Assembly: GCA_038030265.1 (NCBI GenBank)
Contig: CM075940.1
Coordinates: 6,510,001-6,574,000, forward strand
Reading direction: 5' to 3'
Source of the DNA: Corythucha ciliata
Taxonomy: Eukaryota; Arthropoda; Insecta; Hemiptera; Tingidae
DNA length: 64,000 bases
Shown in pieces: positions 12,480 to 26,066 of this stretch. A program made the position numbers and the translations under genes. The notes under the pieces were generated by a model. It did no database searches. It was given only the letters and a program-made list of their open reading frames with translations, and was not told the DNA's origin. Every line of letters starts with the position of its first letter. Positions within the stretch are counted from its first letter, which is position 1.

Positions 12480-13408
12480 AACAGAGGCTTTCTCGTGGCT
12501 AGCTCACCAAAAGAAGCAATTTCGTGGGTTTTGCTGCATCAAAAACAAAATTTCTTAGTGCTGACCCTGCAAAATGTTATTTGTGGGGGGGGGGTTGGCT
12601 CATTCAAACAATAAATTTTACGGGGTTGTCTAATGTCGTGAGTTTGGCCCTTTTGAAACCAAGATTTGGCGGATTTGGCTCTCAGCGAGAACCCAATGTC
12701 TCGGGTTCTTAAAACGGAAACTTCGCAGGATTGACGCCCTATAAAGCTGAATTCGCGGAGTGGGCTCGATCAAAAATGCAACTTCACGGGTTTGAGCCAC
12801 TTCGAAGTCAAACTTCTACGGAGTTGACGCCTACAGAACCCAATTTCGCGGTTTTGGCTAATTTCAGATCTAATTTTGCCTTTCTTTGGCTGCTACAATT
12901 CCTTGGGGTTTTCCCCGCTTTCTTTGGCTTGAAAACAGCAGTTCCACCTATTTGCCTCTTCCAGGAACCACCGGATCTGGCACGTCAGAAATCAATTTCG
13001 CGGGGTTGGTTTCCTAAAATCCAACGTTGACGGATTTCACTCCTTTAAAATCAAAATTTCCAGGGTCAGATAAGCTCATTATAAGGAGCAATTTCGCGCG
13101 GGTCTGGCTCGATGCAAAAACAAATTTTGCTGGGTTGGCCCACCAGTCAAAAATTATTTCGTGGGTTGGGCTCGCCCGAAAAATCAGTTCCGCGGGTTCG
13201 GCCCACTCGAAATGCCAATTTAGCGGGGCCGTTATATTAAGAAATGCAATTTCGAGGAGTTAGCCTGTTTAAAACCAAAAATTGCGAATTGGACGCATTC
13301 AAAGAACAGTTTCGCGGGGTTTGCTCTTTCAAATAATCGATTTTGCAAGTTTGGCCTATTCAACTAGCCAATTTCATTCGTTCAGTTCATTGAAAATAAT
13401 TCCGTGAG
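12480..13408 (+). repeat. T2 minisatellite array, left of element D
   Basis: Units of about 28-31 bp of the form AAAACCAATTTCGCGGGTT plus TGGCTC repeat some thirty times with substitutions. Translation gives monotonous NFAGLA-like peptides, which explains the ORFs at 12524-13263. The array continues after the element D insertion at 15686. Confidence 0.8.
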
Positions 13409-15685
13409 TAGGGTTGCCAGATAGCCGAGGGTCTTCGCCCGGAGATATACGAAATACCTACGTAAATACGCGTATGGTTTAATATTGGGGGGGGGGGGGT
13501 ACTTTTGCGCATATCGTCACCCGAACGCCCAAAAGGCTAAACTGCAATATTTGATCATATCAAGTGCCAACCGGGATTATTTGGACCACAGGGCTGATCT
13601 GAAAGCGGTTATAAGTCGAAAATCGGTGAGGTCAATCTGATATTTCTCGAACATGTTTTCAGGGCCAATGTGCAGCAATCTTCACCGGAATGGCATTTAT
13701 GTTCTCGTCAATCTGAAGGACAACAAATTACATCGCTATTCATTTTATACTCATGTGTAGCGGCTGTTAGTGCTTCTCGTGGTCAGAGTCTAGTGTTTCG
13801 AGCGTTTTGAGCTCGGAGCTTTCAGTGGTTAGAATGTTTTGTGGTTGGAGCTTGTGTTCTGGTTCTATGTTTTTGTAATTAGGGCTATTTGATGTTTGAA
13901 ACCGCTAATTCGCGACTAAATTTTAGAGAAAGCTCTAATTCACGACTAAATTAGTGAATAAGCGATCATTCAAAGCTCTAATTGAGAAAACGCCATTTCC
14001 AGATTTCTGAAGGCAACTTCGTGGGTAAAATTTAGAAAAGGCGCTGATGCGGGGCTAAAATTAAGCAAAAGCGTTCATCCGCAGCTAAATGCAGGAAAAC
14101 GCTAATTCGTCACTGAATACGTCTCTAATACACTCCTAAATTAGATACAAAGTGCTAATTCACTGCTAAAATTGAGAAAAAATCGATAATTCACTGCAAG
14201 AATTGAGAAAATACGGTCATAATTCAAAGCTAAAATTAATAAAAAACGTTAATTCGCATCTGAAATTTAGAAAAAACGCTTATTCATCGCTATATGTAAA
14301 TACATTACTAATTCGCTGCTAAAAATGAGAAAAATAGATAATTCGCTGATAGAATTGAGAAAAAAGGATCATCGTTTTAAGCTGAAGTTGAGAAAACGCC
14401 AATTCACGATTTCTGGGGGCAACTTAGTGCCTGAAATTGAGAAGAAGCGGTAATTCGCGACTAAAATTGTGAAAAAGCGTTAATTCGCAGCTAAAATTTA
14501 TTCAAGACGCTAATCCGTTGCTATTAAGTCAATACATCGCCAATCGCTGCAAAAATGGATACAAATCCCTGGTTCGCTGCTAAAATTGAGGGAGAGCTCT
14601 TCGCTGCTTAAATCTAGAAAAATCGCTAATTCACTGCTAAAATGTAGAAAAATCACTTATTAACTGCTAAAATTGAGAAAATGCCAATTCACGATTTCTG
14701 GGGCACCTTCGTAGCTAAAATTTCAAAAAAGCAACAAATCCGCGGCCAAATTTCAGGAAAGCATTCACTTGGAGCAAAAATTGAGGTTTTTGGAGGCAAC
14801 TTCCTGGCTCAAATTGAAAAGGTTAAAAGGGGAAAAAATCGATTATTTGCGGTCAAAAAAGGAAAAAGCAATAAAAGCAATAAATCCAAAGTGGGGAGAA
14901 AAATCGTTCATATTCAAACCTAAAATGGAGAAAACGCGGGCATTTCGCATGGCTGAAATTAAAAAAAAATAAATAATAAATAAATAAAAAACTGCTAAAA
15001 CGGAGGAAAAACGCTAAATCATGGATAAATGTGAAAAAGTCGCAAATTCGCTGCTGAACTTATGAACAAGTGTTAATTTGTAACTCTAAATTATGAAGAC
15101 AACGCTAATTCACTGCTGAAGTTGAGGCAATAGAATTCTGAGATAAGTGTTTACATTGTAATCGTGACTAGTTGTTGATCGTGGTTTAAGAAGTTGGTGA
15201 AATCGGGCCTTAACAGTTTTCGGCCCAATTGGGTTATTGGGAAGCAAAATTAACAATAATTTCAGCCAAATAGCTCGTAAAATCAATAATTTTATATCCG
15301 AATGTTCGAGCTTATTTCCCAGTCAAATTGCCGTGAGCATCAAATTTCAGGGAAGGGTTTGTCAACTTTTTGAACGGAAAACCAGCCTGTCAGGCGGTCA
15401 TGCGGAAGGGTTGCGGAGGGGCCGTTATTTGGTCAGATCTATTTGGAAATCATTTTTGTGATTGTTGTCGTCGGGGCTTTTTTGCCAGGGTCAAAGCTGG
15501 CCCTTGCATAGCCGCATCCGTCTATCAAGAGATGGACAAAATAAATTAACGCTCACGTAAAATGATTCTAAGATATTTTTTGGCCCGGAATTTCGGTACG
15601 GAGATATTTTCGGGCCAGCCGGAGACCGGAGATCGAGTCTGAGGCCCGGAGACTCCGGGCGAAAACCGGAGATCTGGCAACCCTA
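13409..15685 (+). mobile_element. Element D: non-autonomous hAT-like transposon filled with T1 minisatellite
   Basis: The left end TAGGGTTGCCAGAT and the right end ATCTGGCAACCCTA form a terminal inverted repeat, which extends with mismatches to CTTCGCCCGGAG on the left and CTCCGGGCGAAAAC on the right. An exact 8-bp target duplication TCCGTGAG lies at 13401-13408 and 15686-15693, as expected for hAT elements. There is no transposase. About 13890-15130 is a T1 array (GCTAATTCGC plus AAAATTGAGAAAA), in the opposite orientation to element A. It sits cleanly inside a T2 array. Confidence 0.92.
13890..15130 (-). repeat. T1 minisatellite array inside element D
   Basis: Degenerate units of about 28-32 bp with the cores GCTAATTCGC, GCTAAAATT and GAGAAAAACG follow one another for over 1.2 kb. 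The unit is the reverse complement of the one in element A although the termini of the two elements differ. Confidence 0.8.
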
Positions 15686-15800
15686 TCCGTGAGTGTAGCT
15701 CGTTCAAACCTGACACGTTCACAAACCAATTTAGTGGGTTTGGCTCCTTCAAAGACGAACTTTTGTGCTGTTTCCTCATTTGAGACCCATTTTGCTGCGC
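15686..15800 (+). repeat. T2 minisatellite array, right of element D
   Basis: The array resumes after the duplicated TCCGTGAG with units such as ACCAATTTAGTGGGTTTGGC near 15723 and fades out near 15800. Together with 12480-13408 it reconstructs one uninterrupted array before the insertion. Confidence 0.75.
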
Positions 15801-17394
15801 TACGTGCTATCCAAAAGAGGCTCAGAGCCTGGACAGTTAATAGCTCGTCAAGTTAAACATTGACCTCACCCTCCTCTGACCAGCCCCTCTGACTACTTGG
15901 CCATGATAAAAACCGTGGAACTTCGGCTTGATAATAACTCTTTATCTTTGGTAAACAGCGGGAGAACCAATTCGGAAACGAAAGTAGAGGGTGGAGATGT
16001 TAGAACTAATCGAATGAGAGAGAGCTGGCCGCGGGTTCATGTTCATCTTAACGGGCTCCCGCAATTCTGCGCTGAAACGCTTCTGTTATTCAAACAGCAA
16101 ATCGCCGCATAGACTTTCTGTTCGGGCGGAGGAAATTATCACTAAGCGCTCAGCGTTGACCATTTCTCCCTTAATTTAAATTTACCGGTCTGAAACTAAT
16201 AAGATCGCCAAAGATTTGACTGCTAGGATAGCAAACAATTAGGTTGGTTCTTGAACTGGCATTTCTTCCCAATTATCGTGAAATACAGCCTCAAAAAAGC
16301 CAAATTGGGCTTGGAAACTGCCCCCCTCCCTCCCGACAACATTCGTCTCAATAAAACCACAACCATCAGTTTAAAAGGCAAAATCTTTCAAAATCTAAAA
16401 ACTGACGTGAACGAAGGAAACCTCAACTTAACAAATGACTAAGTACGAAATCTAGCACACCATAGCTCCCGGCTTCATCAATACACTACCAATTGCTTCA
16501 TGTCGATTGTGTTTTGCTTTTTTTTTTCTCGCCGATTTGGTACACATAGCCTGCCTCCCTCTCCGCTTCCTCCCTGACAATGACTGATATCACCCTCAGA
16601 TTTACGCGTGGTTGACTACTCTCGCTCTCATCAATTTAATTTTGAAAGGGTTCAGAGAGAGGTGTTCGGTAGGGGGGGGGGGTTACTCTCAATAGCTAAA
16701 GACAGCTCTCCATTCTCCATAATTGTCTTTTTTTATTGGTATGAGTTTCCATGCTCTCGATTTTTTTTTTTTTTTTTTATCGTTCATCAAAGGCCGAAAT
16801 AGTTCCTCTTAAAATAGATTAGGCTACCAAAAAAAAGACTTAAAAAAAAAAGAAGCGCGAGGCATTCATTTTCGACCAAGGAACCATCCCCTTTCCTCTC
16901 CATTTCAACCGACTTGATTTATACGATACTAACTCGAGCCAGTTTGTCTTCATCGAACACTCAGAAGGTGAGACGAATGTAATCCAAATTGACTTCAGTA
17001 AAACAAGGAAAGACATTAATTTAACAATTTATCACGAGGGGAATAAATGAAGCTGGAGGCCACTAATGTTAGGAAAAGTGTCTTTTAAAGGAGATTACAA
17101 ATCATTTTAGGTGTTAATGGCAATGGGAGTAGATTCAGCTGAGGGAAGTTGATGGAATATTTTTCATCGACCTTTCAAGGCCTTTTATCTTTTATAAATA
17201 TATATTCAGCTAGAGCTTTTTTTTATAATATTTTCAGCAATCTAAAATCGATATGAAAACAATAAAATATGTCTAGAGTTCAGACCTCCTCAGTCCAAAA
17301 GAGGATTTCCTGTGCAAAATGATATACGCCCTCATCAAAATATTCAAAGAGCAAAGCCTATAGACCAAAACTGTCTGCCGACCCTCTTATAACC

Positions 17395-17465
17395 CTCTCA
17401 CACTCTGTCCCACTCTCTTTCTCATTCTCTTCTCTCTTCCCCCTCACTCTCTCACTCTCTCTCAC
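17395..17465 (+). repeat. CT-rich microsatellite tract
   Basis: This is an imperfect run of CACTCTCTTTCTCATTCTCT-like sequence, almost wholly pyrimidine on the plus strand. It is simple-sequence repeat with no coding potential. Confidence 0.7.
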
Positions 17466-20455
17466 GACCATGAGCACTGCGGGATTTCAATTGAACAGTT
17501 GTGCATCTCTTTAGTTTCAAAGCAGTGATCCATTGCTTCTACCTGTCCACTCCAAACCCACTTTGGAGTCTGATAAACGCCTCTTCCCCTACTATCCAAA
17601 TTCAACTCCATATCTCACCGACGCTCAGTTTGTAAAGCTTGATTAGTGTTGAAAGTCGATAAAAGGAAGCCTCTGAATGTGCCTCCGTTCTTAAAAAATA
17701 ATAATAAAAAAATGTAATATAAATCTCATTGGGCTTTATTCTTGGAATTCCCTTCTTATACAGTTTTCTTTAAAGTTAGTGATGCTGTAGTCATAATTAA
17801 ACCAGAATAAAGCTAACTCACTTTCTCAGCTTCATTACCGTGAGAGAAAAGAGAGAACTTTTTTTTTTTTGCCCCTTTTTTACTTTACAAAAAGTTGTAT
17901 ATTATGTTTTTCTTCTTCAAATGCTACGTTGTTTCCTTCTGAGGCAAAAGCAAATAAAGTAGAAACTAATCATTGTTTTTTTTTTTTGTTTTTTGTCTTT
18001 CTTACAAAGGAGTTACTTCGAAATAGAAGCTGCGAGTACGCGAGTAAATCACTGACTCATGTAGTGGCTACCGTAGAACAAAAACAATTTATAGTTCAAA
18101 TAAAAATTAAAGGAATCAGTACGTCAATGCCCCCCCCCCCATTACTACTTTGGGACAAAAAAAAAATGTTCTCTGTCTTCAAAGCACGTCTAATATTTAT
18201 CGCGCCCTATACAACGTATTTTACGATATACGTTTCTCCACGACACTTTTGATACCAGAAATTTATGTAGTAAATTTACGTTATGTCTTCACTTTCATTG
18301 ATGTCCACAGCCCCTCTCAAAAACCCCTATCACACAAACAAGCCGCACGCCCCCCCCCTCCGCCCGCTCTTTTTTTCTTCAGTCAAGCAAACACCTGCCC
18401 TCCTCTTTTATACTGCTATTTTATTTAAGGAACACCTGAAGATGGTGAGAGAAGGGGGTTTGAGAGTGATGGGATCTTTTCAAATTTTACGATCTGGCGC
18501 TAATCTTCATCTCATTTTCTGTCTTACGCTTCTTCTCAACAAGCTTTGGCAGTTATGTTCTCACTTTTTTTTTTTTTTTACTCGAACCATAAATAATGTT
18601 CCAGTTGATGATCGTTTTATTTTCACTCCACTCCCCCCCCTCCACGTACACCCTCACAACGGACAACGGTAAAGACGCAGGGGGTTCGTGGTTGCCTTTT
18701 TTCTTCAAATCAGAATTTAAATGTATAGAACAACGAGAGAGTGATTTGGTGGAAAGTATCTGAGAAAACGGAAAACTCGCTCTTGGGACATTTTTAGAGG
18801 GTTGAGTATGCTGAAAGTAAGACAGTCGAAGAGGGTCCCTTTATATTCTCTTATTTTCTGAGTATGTTTTGTGATCCAAAGAGGGTTTTTTTTTTCTCTC
18901 CCCGAGAACTCAAATTGAAACGACAGGTGAAAACCGAAAATCCTACTTTATTCTCCAACCGAATATCCATGTTTCAAGTGAGATAATAAGTTTACGACAG
19001 GAAATGGTTGTCGAGTTGTCCAAATCCAAAAATTGTATCGATACTTATATGAATAGCTTGAGCAATCAGCATAGCTTCTCACAACCTAAGCCTCTTCTGA
19101 CAGTTCTTTCACCATTTAAATTCTACTTGAACTTTCATTTCTCTATAGTGTCCAAGAAAAAGCTACACTTTCGTCTTTCATAAGAAGAAAACTCGTTCCT
19201 GTAATATTATACTTTTCCAAAGTTCCCCAATGTATTTTTTGAGAGTAACTGTCCATTTAGAATTAACAAAATCAGCTTTAGGATCGCTGGAGAGCTAAGA
19301 ACTTTTACGTGGCATTATTCAACTTTTGAAGATCATCGCTTGTAATTAGAAACAGGAGAGTGCCGGAGGGCATGAATGGGATAAATAATATCGTCTCCAG
19401 TGCAACCGTTACAGATATACCTTAAATATTCTTATTAAAGCTTGGTTTAGCTATTTCATAAAATCAAAGGAGTAACAGCCGATTATAATGACTACAATGC
19501 AGTTAACCCTCAATTGAGCTTATAAGCAATTAGTTTTGTTTAATCAACGAACATTTATTTGAACCCCTGTGATATTTCAAAGGACTAATGCTCTAGCTGC
19601 GCGTATAAATGGAATCTAAATTGTGTCCGCTTCGATTATATTTTATATTCCTTCTGCCCACGGGGCTAACTATGTTTTGACTGTAATCGCACTCAACTCA
19701 ACCGAGTATTTTTGTTTTAACTATAACGATGAAATTGTGAGGCGCGAGGCAATGTAAAAACTTCCTATAAAAAAAAAAAATGAAGGATTCGATTTGGTAT
19801 AGGTATATCAAAAAAGGTTTGACGGCTTTCTTTCTTCAAGAAATCTACAATTATCAAAAAAGATGATGCGAATGGGGCATGTCTGAACGGTGACAGCATT
19901 TCACTGTCAGTCAGAATGTGCATCCCTTCAACGGGCGGGCTTTCCAATATCACGCCTCTATCGCAGTTTACCGCTCTTATTAATAAAACACTTGATGAAT
20001 ACTGAAATTGATGTAGTGGCCTCTCTCCGCAATTTGTGCTAATTAACCAAGAATTTGAATGTGGTGGATGATTTCAACGATTCACTCAAATAAAGCATTC
20101 AAGTAGAGTTACCCTCACATTTAAAAAACAGTTGGTTACAAAGATACAAGTGGTCAAGCGGGGGGGGGGGGCCTTTCCTGTAACTTTCCACTGTCCTTGC
20201 CCCTGCCGTTCTCCACGCGTCCTCTACGACAGCATCATAAGACTCGGACGAATGCCCTTTGTTTCGGCAGTTTGTATGAAGCACTTTTGACGGTTAAAGA
20301 GCCGAGCAGATCAGTAATTTTATAAGCGGGACTAGTAAAACTTCTAAGCCAAAAAATGAGATTTTTTTTTCGGTCCAATCTGCTTTTAATTGCAAAAAAT
20401 GTCGGTGGTTTCATGACCGAATCACGAAATTTTTGAATATTTGCCTTTATATGGT

Positions 20456-20665
20456 CAGGTATTTTCAGGGCTTTTTGGAGCTTTTTGTGGTTGGAACTGT
20501 TTTGTAGTTGAAGCTTTCTTCTAGTTGGAACTGTTTTGTGAATGAAGCTTTATTGTTGTCCACCATTTTTTGGGTTTGGAGCTTTTTTGTGGTGGGGCCT
20601 ATTTGTGGTTGAAAATGTTTTGTGGTTGGAGTTGTTTTGTGATTAAAGCTTCATTGTGGTGGAGG
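20456..20665 (+). repeat. T7 minisatellite (GTGGTTGGAGCTTTTT type)
   Basis: Units of about 25-30 bp such as TTTTGTGGTTGGAGCT repeat about seven times. The same unit turns up as short traces inside element D (13790-13870), inside element E (34680-34750 and 36755-36815) and near 15170, so it is a dispersed unit and not a locus-specific satellite. Confidence 0.65.
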
Positions 20666-23600
20666 GCTAACAATCAGACTCTGCCCTCTAATGAATTGCA
20701 AGGAGGCTTAACACATACGCATATCGAATGGCTCACAAACTTTCCAAGCCGCACGCCGCGCCGCGCCGGAGGAAGATTTACGACGAAAACCGAAATAATT
20801 TCATGATTTAAAACATCTCTATTGTGGAGGGGTTAGTGGTTGAGAGTATGAAAAAAATGAGCGTCTCACAGAGTCATTGATCCACACCTGCTTCTTATCT
20901 TCATCCTTCAGATTTTCAACTACGGGGGATGGAGATTTTTCCTCCCACAGTGCAGAATTATTCGTATTTGTTTCTTTGATATAGTCGTCTGGAAAGAAGA
21001 GCGATAACAGAATATTCCAAGCTTGATAAACTTTAAAAGATACAATTATAATAATAACAATAATGATTGCCACTGATAAAACTAATTAAAACCATGGATA
21101 GTAGGAGCATAAAAAGTAGAAATTTTCGGATGGGAATGGGAAAGGGAAGGAAAAGACAATACCCTAGAATCCCATCACCGTTTTGCTTAAGTTTGGATAA
21201 AATGAATACACTGAATGAAACGGTCTTTCTGTTAACTTCGTGGAACCAAAGTCGCTTCAAAAGGTACTAACGGGTGGGGGGGGGGCGGTCTTTGAATGAG
21301 GGAAAATTTCCAGCGAGAGTTTAAAAGTTGACGCGTCAAGTTAGAACAGTTGCTCAAGTTAGGATTGTCCTGAAGTTTCTCTTGGAGTCGTTCCATTTGA
21401 AGGCCACACTCTGAGCATTAGTTTCGCTGAATGATTTCGCAAGCGTGTTTCTTCCCCGCCACCACCAACCACCCCCTTCCTTATATATATATTTATATAT
21501 AATTGCGCATGATTTTTTGAGACTATAAGAGAGCCGGTATACCGATTTATTTTTCTGCAGTATTTATTGACTGCAGTGATGAATTTGGGGGGAAGTATGA
21601 TCATTCCGTCACTTTTTTTTACCAAAAGTTGTACGTCAATCAAGAATGTCTCTCTAAAACGTTTGAATTTTTAATCTTTGTTCAGAGGAAATAAATCCAA
21701 TTGATTGATTTTCTAGCTAAGAGCGGGTCTTTACACAATGTAAACAGCAATAATTGTTCATCCTGAGTTCTACAGGAATATGAAGATTGTTAGGAATCAA
21801 GAGGGGAGAAACAGATGCTCCCCTTACAAGCACTTTTATTGTTCGCAACTCTCTAAGGACCACTACTACCCTCGCCGTGTCATAGTAGACCTTCCATACT
21901 AAAATGTATTTTTCTCCCAAACACTGGAGCTGAGAAGTACAAAAAATACTGACTTTCTTTGAGTATATCGGTTTTATTTTTGTTATAAAAACAGACACAT
22001 AGAATTTAGATTCAATTGACCGACCGATTAGATTTAATTAGCGCCAACCAAAGTTTAATTAGACAGCTGATTAAAGATTGATTAATTTAATCTTATTGAA
22101 ACAAACCTACTAATGAACCTCTTTATTTTATTTTTTAACGAAGCACCCTCTCTGAGACGCTTTGTATTGAGAACCCCTCTCCCTTGCCAATACAGAAAAT
22201 TTCCAGCAAATCACGATAAAATATGAACGAAAAGTTACCGCGCTTATAGTATCATGTTTCTAAGTATTTACCCTTCTTAAATCTCATTGATGGAATGAAA
22301 TGGTCGATAGTCATGTAAAAAAGAGATAAATAAGAATTACTCTCAGCATTTAAACGGTTTTTAGAAGCGCATACATACGCTTTCAAGGTAGTTACTCACA
22401 ATATAAGAGGTCAGTCTCAGTGGCCACTTCCAATCTCTCGACAAGGGCATTTATCTACTCTAAACCCTCCTGTTCTTTTAAGTCATATCAGTTTTTCAAC
22501 GCACGAAAGAGGGTTGAAGGGGAACGGCTTGCTCATCAATTAACTTACAAGGCTCTCCCCTCCCTTTTTTGCGCACTGACTGCTGCAGTTTGGAACGGAA
22601 AATGGAAAGAATTGTTGCCAAGTAGCCAACATAAACATGTATCATTAGGGCTGCGTTAAAAAAAAAGTTAGAAATAGCGTCTTCATAAAGTGTACCTGGG
22701 TTGTACGACTTACTGCATTTTATACAATTGACGGTTTCACCGCGAATTAATAAAAAAATATCATTGTTATTACAAAAAAAAAATCTCAATAGCCTCCTGA
22801 ATTCTGTTCACACTTAAAAATGACATTGTTTCTGCCTTCAAATCCCCCTTCCGCAAATTCCATACTTTTCAAGGATTTATTGCCTGACCCGACGATTAAA
22901 AGTCGGTCCACCTGCTATAGAGGGTGTACTTTTTTCCTCTCTTCCTCTTTTTTTTTGCGTGTGTGTAAACAGAATACCCAAAGGGAACATTCAACTGATT
23001 GACATGAGAGATTTTTTTTTCCGCCCCAACGTCTAATCGAATATTTCAGTCAGCTTCCCCTACAGTTAGTTTTTCTGTAAATGAAATCGGTCATTCATGC
23101 AAAAAATATAAGCGCCTCCGGGGGAGGAGTCTCCAATCAAATAAAATGTTTGGTTGTTGTCATAACACACCTCGGAGGTGAGATCTCTTCAAGGGAGAGA
23201 AACAGGGGTGAAAATGGCGTGCCGCAGTTGTGGTGGGGGGGGGGATAGAGATAGGCTTACCCTAACGCAAACATTTACATTCGGGAATAATTCGCACTCA
23301 TTTAAAACCGATAGCCTTTGTTTATTGCTACATGCATTTTGTTCATAACTCTTGGGTGTGACACACAAAGAGCTTTGTTTTTAGGGCTGATGTTCAAAAT
23401 TACTATCACCCCCCCCCCCTCTTTTACAGCTTGAGTAATTCAAAAATCATTTAAACATAGCAGACACGTGAAAATGCAATTATTCGTGACAGACAGCGTA
23501 CGGAAAACATGTTACGTCCTTAATATTGTTCACGCTACGTAACCACGATTTCTTTACGCAAAGAGGTAAAAAAAAAAAAAGAGAGAGAGAATCTCTTCGC

Positions 23601-25739
23601 CAAACTTGGGGAGAGAGTAAGCTGTTCATTGGTGACACGGAGTGTTAAAGATGAATCTTAAGTGTATAGCACGTGTAAACAATGGCGTGAATAGAATACG
23701 AAAGTGACACACATGGACAAAGACAATAATTTCTTTGTTATTTCCACGTGATTTTAATATTTGCTATTTTTCCTGCAAATTCAAATTCTTCAAGTTTTTT
23801 TGGTTTGGTTTTTGTTCGTTCAATTTTACCTGTTTGTTTCGGAATTGCAATAGCAAACAGAAGCCAAGGTCCTGAAAATATGACCAGAAGGGCCGACAGG
23901 TACATAGTTCGTTTTTGCGGGCACAGCCACGCGTCAAAGTAGCGTCAATTTACTCGGTAGCGATGAGGTTGGGGTTGAAATGGCAACTCAAGTCCCAACC
24001 CGCGAAAAGCCCGACAGCACACTGGTTAAAGTGGCAAGTATAGCAGCAAAGTCCCAAACCACCACCCCCCCCCACACACCCTCTCTCCAAACAACACCCC
24101 CGCGACCCTGTTTCTGATAACAAGCGCCTGCGCCCCCCTTTGCCCACCCTTCTCTCGTTAGGTATATATGCACTCCACCAGTCGCATTTAGTCTGCGAAT
24201 TTATATTTTTGACCCCTTTGGCTCCCTCGCCCCTTTAATCGACGTCTGAAGGAACTAAAGGCATCTCGTCTTTTCTGCAAAGGCGCCCACCAAACCCCTT
24301 TTCACTTGATTATTAATTTTTTTGAACCGGTAGAAAAGATAAAAAGGCTAAAGCCTCTTTGTTGTATCAACAACAATAACAACACCAGCCCTTCTTCTAA
24401 ACCCTCTCATGTACGTGTTTACTTGATAACATAGGTTGAATACATCCAATTGGCAGACCGCCAATTTCAACTATCTAACCCCTAACTAAGTACTGTTTAC
24501 AACCCCCTACGCCTTTAAACACTAGATTCTAACACCCTTCGATCCTCCCATTTTTCCCTTTTACCTTTAGTACTAATTCCTGAAAATCAATTAAGGGCGG
24601 AGTAAAATGAAAACTTAGTCATTAGACTATTTAGTAGAAGGCTCCGAGCGCCATTAAGGGAGCTATAACTTACAAAATTTTGTCTGGAAGCAATTATATT
24701 TTTATTCACATTTTTATTATGTGGCTGATTAATGACACTCAGCTAATAATCATTTTTCAACAATTAAAAACCTTAATTGCTCGTACTCCCAGCCGATTTT
24801 TTTTCTTTAATGATTTCGCATTGATTAAAAAAAAGGCGAGAGATTCGTGCCTTTATTAATTAACGTGTTCATAATTAAACTGGGAAAGGCAGGCTAATCT
24901 GATAGAATGATTGATCCATAATGCCTGAAAGGACAAGAAAAGCACGCGATGAACCGATTCCTTAAAGCTGCCTCGAAAATGTCTATTTGGCGCGAGAGAA
25001 AGAGGTGGTTGTAGGAGGGGGGGGTCTTTGTCTGTTGGGCAATAAACTACGCTCCAACGTAGCTTAGCGTTCCTCTCAATGATTACTCATCAAGATCAAA
25101 CAAGAATTATAAGTTTCTCAAATATTGCGCGTGGAATCTTTGGAGAGAAAGGGGGCGGTGAGGAAAGAGTTGAAAAATTCAAGGCTGAAGGATTCACAAG
25201 GGCCTCTTTAAAACAGTCGCAGGAGTTGCCTCTCAACGAAAGCACCAAGTAAAAAAAAAAAAGTATTTATCCGCCCGGCAGCTGGTGGACGGAAATAATG
25301 CATTTTCATTTATGAGCTTAAGCTTACTCTAATCGTTTGGAATTTTCTGGGGGAGGGGACTGTTTCGAATTTTTAGAGGCCTAACTACCCAGCCTAAAAG
25401 CTTCCGACTTCTCTCATTCACTCGAATCAAACACAGTCACAATCGGCTTCGAGGTCTGCCGTGTCCAGTGAGCGCATCAAGCTGGCGACTCCCAGAATAT
25501 TGGGGCCAACGCACTCGTGTCTCAACTAGATGATTTGTGTAGTTTTTCTGAAAAACTGACTCCTAGATTCACCATTTGGCGTGGATAATGCATAAGGCGT
25601 GGACTTCCACAAAGTCTGTCGAAAGAGGAGGGAGGGGGGATGAGTGGAATTAGGATGACCTTGGCGTAGATCTTGTTGTATACTGAATCTCAAGGTGGTG
25701 GTTTGATTAGCCAGATTTTGCTATAAACCGCGCTTTGGG

Positions 25740-26066
25740 CTATTCCTGAAAGTGGAAATCCTTAAATCCGTGTGGCCTTTTGAACGAGCCAAAGACCCCG
25801 ATTTTTTCCCTTAAATCCTTAAATCCTTAAAGGGCTTAAACTTAAAATTTTTACATTTCAAAGAGTCAAACCCATGAATTTTGTTTTTTCAAAGAGCGGA
25901 TCACGAGAAATAGTTTTTTAAGGGGCCATAGCCGCTTTGGTTTCCTGAAAGAGGCAAACCGTGAAATGATTAATCCTCAAAATTGTAGTTTGAACGGGCC
26001 AAATCCACAAGAGTTGGGCTTAGGAAGTGTCAAACTACAAAGTTTGACTTTTTAAAAGAGCCAAGC
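25740..26066 (-). repeat. T2-type minisatellite array
   Basis: Units resembling AGAGCCAAACCCGCGAAATT with T-rich spacers run from about 25740 to the start of the E-related copy at 26067. The orientation is opposite to the array at 12.5 kb. Confidence 0.6.

Larger units (their letters stand above)
15801..25735. other. 10-kb gene-free region with few repeats
   Basis: Apart from a short T7 array (20456-20665) I see no array element or transposon in this stretch, in contrast to the rest of the window. It holds pyrimidine tracts (17395-17465), many C or G runs (16671, 18130, 18350, 20160, 21275, 23230, 23409, 24066, 25017), an AT microsatellite near 21481-21502 and TAAT-rich stretches near 22030-22100 and 24700-24880. 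All ORFs are below 130 codons and unrecognisable. It could be intergenic regulatory DNA or a long intron, which the sequence alone does not decide. Confidence 0.5.

Noticed and set aside
20099..20284. 61-codon minus-strand ORF resembling a transposase fragment (VVEDAWRTAGARTVESYRK)
   Set aside because: The likeness to pogo/Tigger-type proteins is slight, with no catalytic motif or terminal repeat nearby.
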